Positions 25,037 through 33,547 of a stretch of 38,649 nucleotides of DNA are shown here, one piece after another. Source of the DNA: Fuerstiella sp. (GTDB taxonomy: Bacteria > Planctomycetota > Planctomycetia > Planctomycetales > Planctomycetaceae). The notes below the pieces were generated by a model. That model was not told where the DNA came from, ran no database searches, and saw only the letters and a program-made list of their open reading frames with translations. How positions within the stretch are numbered: position 1 is the first letter of the stretch; every line of letters begins with the position of its first letter. The translations under genes and the position numbers were made by a program. The DNA lies in the NCBI GenBank assembly GCA_022843805.1, contig JALHMY010000094.1, positions 1-38,649 of the forward strand, read 5' to 3'.

Positions 25037-26878
25037 GTGAAAGCTTGCTCATTTCTGTTGCGAAATCGATGGCCTGCCTGCATCGTGCTGCTGCATCTGG
25101 CTGCGACGGCGTATATTGCCATCGTGCAGTCGCCGGTTTCGGATGAGCGTACTCGAATGGTCGCCGGAATTCTGCTCTGGAGAAGTCTGGATACCTACTT
25201 TAACCCGGGAAATCCTCCGCTCAACGACATGGTCGCCGCTGCTCCGGCGGCGGCTTTTGCCACCGCCGAGGATATCGATGGGCTCACAGGGTCAATCGGA
25301 CGGAAGCTGTATACGCGACATATGATTGTCGCCGGTCGGTTCGCTCTGCTTCTGTTCTCTCTGCTGGGCGCCGTCGTCTGTTATGTCTGGACCCTTGAGC
25401 GATCTGGGAAACTGGCAGCGATGGGCGTGCTGATGCTCTGGTGCTCTGATCCGCTGATTTTGACGCATGGGGCTTTGAGTACCGGTGATATGTGTGCCAC
25501 ATCGGTGGGGGTCGCTGCCGTTTATTCATTCTGGAAATGGATGCAGCGACCGACGAAACTGCGGGCTGCAGTCTGCGGTACTGCTCTGGGATTTGCATTG
25601 CTGTCCAAATACGTCTGGGTACTGATGCCGCTGCTGTGGGCCGTATTGTGGGTGGTTCGACGAATGACAACACCCCGTCCGGAACGATGGCCGTTGCCGG
25701 GGCATATTGTCATCATGGCGACGTTATGCGTCTATGTGATCAACTCGGTTTACGGCTTCGAATCCACCTTCGAACCATGGAGAACATTTCGTTTTCAGCG
25801 TCCGCTGCTTCAGCGACTGGCAGTTAGTACCGGACAATCGGGTCTGGCGGGATCAGTACCGGTTCCGCTGCCGCGTCAGTACATCATGGGTATTGATGCG
25901 ATTGCTGAGCATGTCAATCGGGCGAGCCCGCCCACCTGGATGCGCGGGGAATTCTACGAGGACAAGGACAAGGTCTGGTGGTTCTATCTTTATGGGCTGC
26001 TGGTCAAAATGCCTCTGGGAACATGGCTGTTACTGCTACTGGCCGCGTGCCTGCGGTGCCGGAATCTTGCGGCAACTCAGCGGGCTGATGCAACACAACA
26101 GGTAACTCACGGAATTGCAGAGGCACTTCCGGGCGAGGCTTCGAGTTCCTCGGATATGCGCGATATCATAGCAGAGCCCGGAGCCCGCAATATTCGTGCG
26201 GTCTGGTGGTTCGACGACCTTGTACTGTTACTGCCCGCCTTTCTGATTCTGGTCTTTGTGTCCTGGGTGACCCGCACGCAGTTGCTGCGCTATGTTCTGC
26301 CAGCGCTGCCGTTTATTTTTATCTGGATGGGGCAGGTTTTTGTCTGGGCTCAGCATGGGCGATGGTGGCGAAAAGGGATTGTGTGGGGTGCAGTCTGCTG
26401 GTCGGTGCTTAGCAGTCTCAGCGTGTATCCGCACAGTATGGCATATTGCAATGAGGCAGCTGGCGGGGCGGCAAACGGACACTATCATTTGTTGTGGTGC
26501 AGCTATGACTGGGGGCAGGATTTGTACTTTTTCCGCGACTGGGTCGCGGCAAATCCTCAGGCGACCCCATTGTATGTTCGCTGCCATGGACTGCAGGATT
26601 CTCAGCTGGCCGAGATTTCCGGTCTGCCGGTGCCGGAAGACGGACCGGAGCCGGGCTGGTATGCGATCAGTGCGGGCAGACTTCTGGAAACTCAGTGGTC
26701 CCGGCCAGCACGCGATTCAGCGAGCCCTGCAATTCATCCTCTGACTTACGTCAAATTGTTTCAGCAGCGTCAGCCGACAGATCGCGTCGCGTATTCCATC
26801 TTTATTTATCATCTGACGTGCGAGCAGTGCAACGCCATGCGGTCCGAACTGGGAATGGAACCGATTGAATGTGACTAA
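25037..26878 (+). CDS. GT39/ArnT-like multi-pass glycosyltransferase
   Basis: 613 residues starting at GTG 25037; no good ribosome-binding site is visible, but the first membrane helix (about 10-32) requires this start. There are about ten or more predicted helices. The first periplasmic loop carries SDERTR and NPGNPPLNDM, matching the acidic catalytic loop of PMT/ArnT-type (GT39/GT83) transferases that use polyprenyl-phosphate sugars. WYQ/YYD-like C-terminal loops and the extracytoplasmic tail (about 490-613) follow. It could glycosylate an exported substrate, possibly a protein of this locus; the acceptor is unknown. Confidence 0.82.
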   Translation: MKACSFLLRNRWPACIVLLHLAATAYIAIVQSPVSDERTRMVAGILLWRSLDTYFNPGNPPLNDMVAAAPAAAFATAEDIDGLTGSIGRKLYTRHMIVAGRFALLLFSLLGAVVCYVWTLERSGKLAAMGVLMLWCSDPLILTHGALSTGDMCATSVGVAAVYSFWKWMQRPTKLRAAVCGTALGFALLSKYVWVLMPLLWAVLWVVRRMTTPRPERWPLPGHIVIMATLCVYVINSVYGFESTFEPWRTFRFQRPLLQRLAVSTGQSGLAGSVPVPLPRQYIMGIDAIAEHVNRASPPTWMRGEFYEDKDKVWWFYLYGLLVKMPLGTWLLLLLAACLRCRNLAATQRADATQQVTHGIAEALPGEASSSSDMRDIIAEPGARNIRAVWWFDDLVLLLPAFLILVFVSWVTRTQLLRYVLPALPFIFIWMGQVFVWAQHGRWWRKGIVWGAVCWSVLSSLSVYPHSMAYCNEAAGGAANGHYHLLWCSYDWGQDLYFFRDWVAANPQATPLYVRCHGLQDSQLAEISGLPVPEDGPEPGWYAISAGRLLETQWSRPARDSASPAIHPLTYVKLFQQRQPTDRVAYSIFIYHLTCEQCNAMRSELGMEPIECD

Positions 26879-27074
26879 AGCGGTGCAATGAGTTCTCGAG
26901 TGCCCTGGCCGCCGGATTGAATAAAATCCCTGACCCAATTGACGCATCCTCATTCTCGCACTCATACACGATTGCTGGGCCGCTGACTTACCTGCCATCC
27001 CGTGTTCGTCGGTTTCTTCATTTTTCTGCCGTGAAATATTTCTGCTGACTTGTTCTTCCGAGTTCTGTCCGGCT

Positions 27075-27998
27075 TTAAGGATACTGAATTGCCTTGCCAG
27101 CTCCGACAGTGTTGGGATGGGTCTCTACGGTGCCGCTTCGGCCGGTGTCCAGTGAAGCGGCTGGCTGAGCACCCACTGCCGATGCTCCTGCGGAGAGCAC
27201 TTTATACAGGTTCAGACTGGGTGCCATGATTTGATTTGTGGGGAGACAGGCTGTTGTCGGCGATGATGTGAGAACAGGGGGAAAGGTCATACAGGCCAGC
27301 TGCAGAGGGAATGTTTTGTCAGATACTTCGGCGACCGTTTTCACCTGCGTTCCGTTCAGGTACCACGCGTGAGAAGGAAACATCGAACCCACGCCATACA
27401 GTTTGACTTTGCCTTTGGCGAGGGTGACCAGTACTTCGCACCAGACCCACGGTACGTGGAATGGTGACTTCACCTTTTTCACGCCAATATCATCCGTATG
27501 TTTTCCCGCGCGAAACTTGATCAGACCGTTAATCAGAACGGTTTCATCAGCTGGCACGGATTTAATCGCCGAGTTTTTGTGTCGGGCCTGTGTGTTCACG
27601 ACCGACAGCGGGCTGGCTTCGCCCTGATACCACTGATTACTGAGAATATCGGGATCCAGGGCCAGCGCTGTTCCGGGCCAGTTTCGCATGCTGAAGGGAG
27701 GAGTCCATCCGCCGTCGTGTACCGCGTCATGGACTTTAAATCCCGAAACCTCCCCGGTGGCGTCGTCGGCGTCGAAGCTGATGTGACAATAAGTCAGTGC
27801 GCGAAAGTCCTTTGATCCCTGAAATGTTTTGAAGTCAGTGATCGTTTTCGGCGGCGTGTTATTTTTCGTCGCCGCCAGTCCCAGATAAGTTTTGGGAATC
27901 CACGGAGGTTCCAGAACGGCGGTTTCTGCCGTGAGAGAAAGTGGATGGGTGGATGCGCTGATCCAGCTGACGGTACCAACTTTAATTTCGTGACGCAT
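27075..27998 (-). CDS. Hypothetical protein, no recognised domain
   Basis: 307 residues, starting at ATG 27998 without a clear ribosome-binding site or signal peptide. The composition is soluble; short strands and turns (KSPFHVPWVWCEVLVTLAKG, VKLYGVGSMFPSHAWYLNG) suggest a beta-rich fold. The last 60 residues are rich in Pro, Ala, Ser and Thr and look disordered. I do not recognise it. It lies alone between converging genes of the Cys-peptide locus, and it need not belong to it. Confidence 0.65.
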   Translation of the reverse strand: MRHEIKVGTVSWISASTHPLSLTAETAVLEPPWIPKTYLGLAATKNNTPPKTITDFKTFQGSKDFRALTYCHISFDADDATGEVSGFKVHDAVHDGGWTPPFSMRNWPGTALALDPDILSNQWYQGEASPLSVVNTQARHKNSAIKSVPADETVLINGLIKFRAGKHTDDIGVKKVKSPFHVPWVWCEVLVTLAKGKVKLYGVGSMFPSHAWYLNGTQVKTVAEVSDKTFPLQLACMTFPPVLTSSPTTACLPTNQIMAPSLNLYKVLSAGASAVGAQPAASLDTGRSGTVETHPNTVGAGKAIQYP

Positions 27999-28202
27999 GG
28001 GCCGCAGATTTCAGAGAAGTGTTCCGGAGCGAAGGGAAAACATTTGTCTGAATCACTCGATGCACGGGCACTGCAAAACCGGACGAAATTTTCGGGAGAA
28101 TTTCTGGCGGATGGCATGTGAAGGTGCATTCAAGTGGAATCCACGCACATCAACCCGTTGCATGCCAGCCAAACCGCACAGACTTAGAAACGGAGAGTTC
28201 TG

Positions 28203-30173
28203 TTAAATCAACACAGGAATTCTCAAAACAGGTTCTGTTTGTCCCTCGACAAACATCTGCAACGAAACCCTTGAGACCGGAAGGTCCCGGAAGTGTGCTG
28301 AGAAAAATACATCAAATACACCCGGTATCTCACAGGGAGTGATTTCAACCAATCCCTCCATCCCATCCAGTTTGCACTCAACGCGTCCAACCCATTCCGA
28401 GGGATAATAAAGCCTGCAGCGACCGACAACGGCGGAGTCATTACTCTTCGTCGTTAAGATTCGGCTGGGAATGGAGAATACCTGATCGTTTACCCTTGCC
28501 TTAAGGGCAATTTCCGCAGATTCGCGGGGCCGGCCTGCTCTTTCTATCGACGCAGAAATTACCGATTGAAAATTTCCATCGCGGCCGTGGGTCGAGACCT
28601 TTCCTTCCACAATCTTGAGCCCGCCGGGTGGCAGTACGAACTCGCCGGGACTGACCTGCGTACATCCGCACCCGGCATTTAGTCTTACGTCCTCAGCCCT
28701 CTTATCTGAGTTATTTACAACAGTGAACCGGAACGGTACAACCGTCCCAGCCGCAACTGAACCCAGGTCGATTGTTCCTGGGTCTATAGCGATTTCTGAC
28801 GTGTTCTCTATTGTCGAGTTCACTGACACACTCGGTCCGCAACCCTGGAACAGGCCAACGGATATTCCAGCGAATAATGCGATGGCAGTCATGTTCACTG
28901 ATGCGGCTTTCCTTCGGCGTCGGCGAAGAAACAGGGCAGTCAGCAGCAGAACCACAGCAGTCAGATTTGCAGCGACAATGATTCGTCGAAATGGACTGGA
29001 AACCTCAGTTGTTGAATCCGGCTTCGAGGCAACGGCTGAGCGACCAATACATGGTAACGATTCCAGTGTTCGCAAATCATCGATTCCCACGAGCACCTCG
29101 CACGTGGTTGTCAGATTGCCTTTGGAAGCAGATTCTTTCCCCGAATCAACGATTGTTGTTCCCGCGGGAACCGCGAGCTGCAGCACGACAGACTGATCAT
29201 CGTCCAGAATTCGACAGGCAGATCGATCGAACTGAACATCGGAACGATGTGTTCCCACAGTTCCCTGAACCAATACAGACTCGCTCTGCCAAACTCCGGG
29301 AAACGGCACTTTGCCTGTGCCCAATTCGAAAAATTCGGACGCCACTGCCCGGAAGCTCAGCTCTTTATTCTCGGTAAAGTACTCAACCACGGGACACATG
29401 TAAGCTGAACCGACCTGCTCAATTCCCAATCGGGCCACCAACCGCTCCATATTCCCAGTGCCAGTCCAAACCGCAACAGTTCGCCGTTGCGGTGCAGACA
29501 CACTTTCCCCATCACCTGCGGGCTCTTCGAACGAGTACCGATAGTTTTGTTTTGGATCACTTCCAGCGAACTGGATCGGCAGCCGACCAAACAGGACGGG
29601 CTCAGGAATTCCAGCAGCGACCGGAGACCTCGCCACGGCAGCCGTCCTGCTGCTGGCATCATAAAAGATCGACTCAGAGACCCGTTCGTCAATGGTGCGA
29701 TAAAGAAGGCTGGTAGCAGTCGACCAGGAAGCGGTCCCTGTTTTCTTCACGCGGAACTCGCAGAGTCGATCTCCTCCAAAGATCGGTCCGGTTGTTCGCC
29801 AAACGCAGTTGAGTGATCGTTGTTTGTTCGCGATAATCTGTTCCCTCATGGCGGGCACACTCGATTCTCGCGCGGCACGAAGTCGATTGACAAAGTCTTC
29901 GTTGCCAGCATGTTCTTCTATCAGGCGATCGGTAATTTCCTGTATCCGCTTCACTTCAGACTCGATGATTTCCTCTGTTACGGGCGATTTGATGTTTGCA
30001 TCCAGAGCGAGTTCCAGTGCATACTTCTGGAACTCCTGACTCTCTTTCGCTGCCGCTGCAATCAGCTCCGCCGCCGAAGGTGGTTCCTGTGCACCAGATG
30101 CGCTGGAAGCCATGACGAATACTAAGACAGCAAGAACACCACGGGCGGGTGAAGGCCCAGCGCAACTGCTCAT
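28203..30173 (-). CDS. Fusion of secreted domain and DUF1573 domain
   Basis: 656 residues; GGAG is 7 bases before the ATG. A signal peptide (about 1-28) is followed by a helical segment, a beta-rich domain of unknown function (about 110-385), a membrane helix, RRRRRK, and a second hydrophobic stretch that ends in LFQGC, a lipobox-like sequence. After it (about 463-560) comes a DUF1573 domain with FRFTVVNNSDKRAEDV and GCGCT (near 501-505), then a further beta-sandwich domain. The middle therefore looks like the C-terminal anchor of one exported protein fused to the signal peptide of a second, leaving both halves outside the cytoplasm. The first half resembles the 22111 protein in layout. It lies downstream of a decayed Cys-rich peptide frame. 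Confidence 0.85.
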   Translation of the reverse strand: MSSCAGPSPARGVLAVLVFVMASSASGAQEPPSAAELIAAAAKESQEFQKYALELALDANIKSPVTEEIIESEVKRIQEITDRLIEEHAGNEDFVNRLRAARESSVPAMREQIIANKQRSLNCVWRTTGPIFGGDRLCEFRVKKTGTASWSTATSLLYRTIDERVSESIFYDASSRTAAVARSPVAAGIPEPVLFGRLPIQFAGSDPKQNYRYSFEEPAGDGESVSAPQRRTVAVWTGTGNMERLVARLGIEQVGSAYMCPVVEYFTENKELSFRAVASEFFELGTGKVPFPGVWQSESVLVQGTVGTHRSDVQFDRSACRILDDDQSVVLQLAVPAGTTIVDSGKESASKGNLTTTCEVLVGIDDLRTLESLPCIGRSAVASKPDSTTEVSSPFRRIIVAANLTAVVLLLTALFLRRRRRKAASVNMTAIALFAGISVGLFQGCGPSVSVNSTIENTSEIAIDPGTIDLGSVAAGTVVPFRFTVVNNSDKRAEDVRLNAGCGCTQVSPGEFVLPPGGLKIVEGKVSTHGRDGNFQSVISASIERAGRPRESAEIALKARVNDQVFSIPSRILTTKSNDSAVVGRCRLYYPSEWVGRVECKLDGMEGLVEITPCEIPGVFDVFFSAHFRDLPVSRVSLQMFVEGQTEPVLRIPVLI

Positions 30174-30297
30174 GTGAACGCTCCTGAAACAGGCGAATAA
30201 TCAAGCCGGTGTCGTTCTCGCAAGCACAAGTGAACGAGGGCCAGTCATGCTGCCTGGACCCAATAACGAATGCCTCGTTAATGCCAGGGATGCTGAA

Positions 30298-30651
30298 CTA
30301 ACAATTTGTTCCCCCTGGGATCGCGACTCTGGATGTCAAATCCTGCACGCACCCAATTCCATTGCAACCTCCAAAAGGCACGCCCAAATCGTTTGCGGCC
30401 CCATAGGTGACAAACAAATCGTTTGCGACCTGAACGCAGGACGACTGATTGGGAGGCCCAACGCATGCCTTCTGAGTCACAGTGATTACGACACCTCCAG
30501 TACACCATTGCGAATAATACGGCACGGGAACACCGGCCACCCAAATTGTCCTCCAGCCCCATGTGCATGCGATTGAACGGGAGAACGGGAGAACGGGAGA
30601 ACGGGAGAACGGGAGAACGGATGGTAATACATAGTAATCAAATGTCAACAC
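30298..30651 (-). pseudogene. Decayed Cys-rich peptide gene upstream of the DUF1573 gene
   Basis: The open frame (117 codons) encodes a C-terminal half with seven cysteines (SQWCTGG, QKACVGPP, SSCVQ, GGCNGIGC, GGTNC at the end), like a mature secreted Cys-rich peptide. Its first 25 codons come from an 8-bp tandem repeat and flanking DNA and do not form a signal peptide, and no ribosome-binding site precedes them. It looks like a peptide gene whose start was lost or displaced. It is on the same strand as, and 125 bp upstream of, the DUF1573 gene. It could still be a real gene with an unusual start. Confidence 0.45.
30575..30620. repeat. 8-bp tandem repeat GAACGGGA, five full copies plus a partial
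   Basis: GAACGGGA occurs at 30575, 30583, 30591, 30599 and 30607, then GAACGG. It lies in the 5' part of the Cys-rich peptide frame (minus strand). As the unit is not a multiple of three, copy changes would shift the frame. Confidence 0.9.
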
Positions 30652-30787
30652 TTATTCCGGATGTATCGCGGGCGACGAAGGTTCTGCTCGCACTCGCATG
30701 CCGATTGAGTCGTCGCCCTTAGCGGCCATCGATGTTCGCGGCCTGGCGACGCGGAGCCAATCCCCCTCGCGTCGTTCTGTAGCCGTG

Positions 30788-30846
30788 GACCTCCTCCCGA
30801 GCTTGCGTCGCTTGTTCGGCCTCCCCCAGCTTTGCCTGGTGAGGAG
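30788..30846. repeat. Degenerate fragment of family A repeat
   Basis: CTCCTCCCGAGCTTGCGTCG and CTCCCCCAGCTTTGCCTGGT match the purine/pyrimidine-rich half of the ~185-bp repeat at 6660-7225 with several changes. Only about 60 bp is recognisable. Confidence 0.6.
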
Positions 30847-30949
30847 ATTTTTGCAGGCGAAGACGCAAGTGTATGTAAGGTGATGTATCAATGTCATCCA
30901 GGCAGCCAATGCAGCAAGGAGGTACTAACAACCTCCCGCAATGCTGCCA

Positions 30950-31063
30950 TTAACCGCCCACGAAGTTACCTTTCACTCGTGGGTGCGCATCAAAAACCGG
31001 TTTGGACTCGTCGGGAGGACCATCGCGTGCTTTCTGAGTCAGAGTGATTGCGATGACTATATC
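30950..31063 (-). pseudogene. Second, more decayed Cys-rich peptide remnant
   Basis: In this frame the minus strand reads ...TLTQKARDGPPDES..., which aligns with TVTQKACVGPPNQS of the frame at 30298. At the DNA level CTTTCTGAGTCAGAGTGATT (31030-31049) matches CCTTCTGAGTCACAGTGATT (30469-30488) at 18 of 20 bases. The cysteines have been replaced and the frame stops soon after, so this is a fossil paralogue. It is separated from the first copy by the family A fragment. Confidence 0.45.
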
Positions 31064-31436
31064 ACACTATAGCTTCGACAGGCGAATGGGGATTGCCCCA
31101 TCGTTCGGCAAAGCCACCGGCGGGTAACGGGTCGACACGTACGAAGAAAAACTGCGTGTTCGCGGCGATTCATTTCTGAGTCCACAACTCAACGCGAAGT
31201 GATAACGTCGAACGACGACCTGTCTGGACTCTATCCGCTGCAGCTCTACGCTTCCGGTCAGGGTGATCTCAATGTCGGGCTCGTTCGCTGGCATTCTTTC
31301 CTGTCGTCGTGTTCCATCCATTTTACGAAATGCAACTTGCCAGAATTTTCAGAGACGTCAAAGTCGAGATCAATGGCATTTGCTCCGCGTGCATGAGGGT
31401 GTCTGATTTGAAGCGGGAGAAAACCCCATCAGATCT
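31064..31436. other. Stretch without a recognised gene
   Basis: One 84-codon frame on the minus strand (31067-31321) is open but has no ribosome-binding site, signal peptide or recognisable domain. Nothing else is visible between the peptide remnant and the hairpin repeats. Confidence 0.4.
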
Positions 31437-31552
31437 GCCCCCATCGGCCCCGTGCCGATGGAGCGCAGGTTTGGCAACTAAAGCAAAAATGACACAATCG
31501 CGTTGGCCCCCATCGGCCTCGTGCCGATGGAGCCCGGGTTTGGCAACTACAC
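31437..31552 (-). repeat. Two inverted copies of the 68-bp hairpin unit (family C)
   Basis: CCCCATCGGC-N5-GCCGATGGAGC followed by AGGTTTGGCAACTA occurs twice (about 31438-31480 and 31508-31552). This is the reverse complement of the unit repeated at 31657-32043, so the locus has copies facing each other. Confidence 0.8.
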
Positions 31553-31656
31553 TTGTGCTGACAAAGAACTGACTTATGTGGCCTTCGGCGATGCGATCTC
31601 CGTCAGGTTCGTTCGCAGCCTTTAGTGCCGTGAAACACTCCTCATCCGGTACTCAG

Positions 31657-32043
31657 TAGTTGCCAAACCTGGGCTCAACCGGCGTGAAGCCGGTTGGGGC
31701 CGGGAATCGCACTGTGGCCCGTTGTAGTTTCCAAACCTGGGCTCCATCGGCACGAGGCCGATGGGGGCCGGGAATCGCGCCTTGGCGAGTTGTAGTTTTC
31801 AAACCTGGGCTCAACCGGCGTGAAGCCGGCTGGGGCCGGGAATCGCACTGTGGCCCGTTGTAGTTTTCAAACCTGGGCTCAACCGGCACGAGGCCGGTTG
31901 GGGCCGAGAATCGCGCTGTGGCCCGTTGTAGTTTTCAAACCTGGGCTCCATCGGCACGAGGCCGATGGGGGCCGAGAATTCCCCCTCGCCAGTTTGTAGT
32001 TTCCAAACCTGGGCTCAACCGGCGTGAAGCCGGCTGGGGCCGA
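31657..32043 (+). repeat. Array of six 68-bp hairpin units (family C)
   Basis: CAAACCTGGG occurs at 31664, 31732, 31800, 31868, 31936 and 32004, exactly 68 bp apart. Each unit contains a 7-bp stem and 5-base loop, in versions AACCGGC-GTGAA-GCCGGTT, AACCGGC-ACGAG-GCCGGTT and CATCGGC-ACGAG-GCCGATG. Both arms change together in most units, so the hairpin rather than the sequence is conserved. The rest of each unit is also repeated, so this is not a CRISPR array. Confidence 0.9.
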
Positions 32044-32147
32044 AAGCAGGGTGTTAACATAGCAATTACAAAAAGGGTCAATACGTTAGTGAAAAAATAG
32101 GCGTAGGAGAGGGGTATGAACACAAACCACCCATAAAAAACAGAACG

Positions 32148-33395
32148 CTACGGCTGCAGTTGCTCAATCACATCGCAGGTTTTTGCGATGCCGTCATCAC
32201 TCGTCAGCAGGCCGGCATACCTTTGACAGGCGGCGTTCACTTCCCTTGATGACAGCAGGCGTTCCAGCATGCTGGCCAGTCGTCGCCCTTTAAACTGATT
32301 TGGCCACAGGAAGTCGCCCACTCCGAGACTGCGAATGCGGCAGGCATTGTCAGGCTGATCATGAGCCATCGGCATGATGAGATGCGGAATTCCGGCAGCC
32401 AGTGCCTGGGATAGTGTGCCCACACCACCATGATAAACAAGTGCCGCACATCGGGGCAGAATTTCGCTGAATGGGGCGTAGGCAAAGTGACGCACTCCTT
32501 CGGGCAGATTTTTCGGAATCTGAGCCACATGCCGTGTCAGAAGCAGACCACGGCGCCCCGTTCGCTGACAGGCGTCGATCGCCGCGTTCCAGAAACTGGT
32601 GGCATGTGTATGCCCGGAGCCTGGAGTGAATGCAATCGGCGGATCGCCGGAAGAAAGGAACTGGTCCAGTTCAGGAGAAACCTCCGAAATGCCCTGCTCA
32701 TCCCATCTCGGAAATCCGGTAAAAATCGTTTGGGGAGGCCAGTCGGGCTGCCGGGGCCCAAACCATTCGGGAAACATTGCACAGATTCTTTGCGGAGAAT
32801 GCATCATGTCCCACGATGACCGTATGGCAGGCAGCCCCAGCTCTGCTCTGAGCGAATTGCATTCCCGCAGCAGATTGAGATCAAACATCATCCAGACACC
32901 AATTCGAAACTGCAGTGCTTTAAGCCATCTGGGAACATTGTTTCCCAGCAGACTGTGACGCGACAATCGAGGCGACTGATACACGCTCCAGAACATCGTT
33001 GGCTGCAGATGCAGTGTCACCAGAGGAATGTGAAACGCCTCATGAGCCAGGCGAGTGCCGAATCCGAGGCCTGACCCGACGATGACCGTGTTGCCCGGTT
33101 CGACCAACTGTCGGATGGCATCCAGCTGCAGACGCATTCCGGGAAGAATCACTTCGCGTGCGATCAGCCGACCCGCTTTTCTGGGGTTCCAGATGTCCGG
33201 ATTATCCGTCAGTCGGCTGACCGCTTCACTCGATCCCACTTCGTGAAAGGGAATTCCACAGCGATCGGCAAGTTCTGCGAACAGTCCGCTTGTTGCAAGC
33301 ACTACTTGATGGCCTCGCTGCTGCAGCCTCATAGCCACCCCTGTAAACGGATGCACGTCACCATGACTTCCGACGGGAAAGAGAAGGACTTTCAT
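32148..33395 (-). CDS. GT1-family glycosyltransferase (UGT/MGT type)
   Basis: 415 residues; AGGA is 6 bases before the ATG. The N-terminal domain begins MKVLLFPVGSHGDVHPF, the GxxGHxxP-like acceptor loop of GT-B enzymes related to macrolide and sterol glycosyltransferases. The C-terminal donor domain has HGGVGT (H322), AAGIPHLIMP and DQPDNACR (D346, Q347), the nucleotide-sugar-binding signature of GT1. It would transfer a sugar from an NDP donor to a small lipophilic acceptor in the cytoplasm or at the membrane. The acceptor is unknown. It is divergent from the WD40 gene, with 152 bp between them. Confidence 0.93.
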   Translation of the reverse strand: MKVLLFPVGSHGDVHPFTGVAMRLQQRGHQVVLATSGLFAELADRCGIPFHEVGSSEAVSRLTDNPDIWNPRKAGRLIAREVILPGMRLQLDAIRQLVEPGNTVIVGSGLGFGTRLAHEAFHIPLVTLHLQPTMFWSVYQSPRLSRHSLLGNNVPRWLKALQFRIGVWMMFDLNLLRECNSLRAELGLPAIRSSWDMMHSPQRICAMFPEWFGPRQPDWPPQTIFTGFPRWDEQGISEVSPELDQFLSSGDPPIAFTPGSGHTHATSFWNAAIDACQRTGRRGLLLTRHVAQIPKNLPEGVRHFAYAPFSEILPRCAALVYHGGVGTLSQALAAGIPHLIMPMAHDQPDNACRIRSLGVGDFLWPNQFKGRRLASMLERLLSSREVNAACQRYAGLLTSDDGIAKTCDVIEQLQP

Positions 33396-33547
33396 TCTGG
33401 TTCCTGGCTGTTACGGCAGTGGGTTCAATTGCGATTGCTCACAGATATACCGAATTCGACTTTTGTCATATACCGCGTTTTGCGGATTTCCATTCCGAGG
33501 GAGGCCTCCCGTATACTTTCCGAGAGGATTCAGCGAAAAAGGGGTGC

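Noticed and set aside
31067..31321. Possible 84-residue protein on the minus strand
   Set aside because: No start site, signal or domain; it lies in decayed DNA next to peptide remnants. Kept only as part of the gene-poor stretch.
31657..32043. Regular 68-bp spacing resembling a CRISPR array
   Set aside because: The segments between the hairpins are themselves repeated and nearly identical, so there are no unique spacers, and no cas gene is near.
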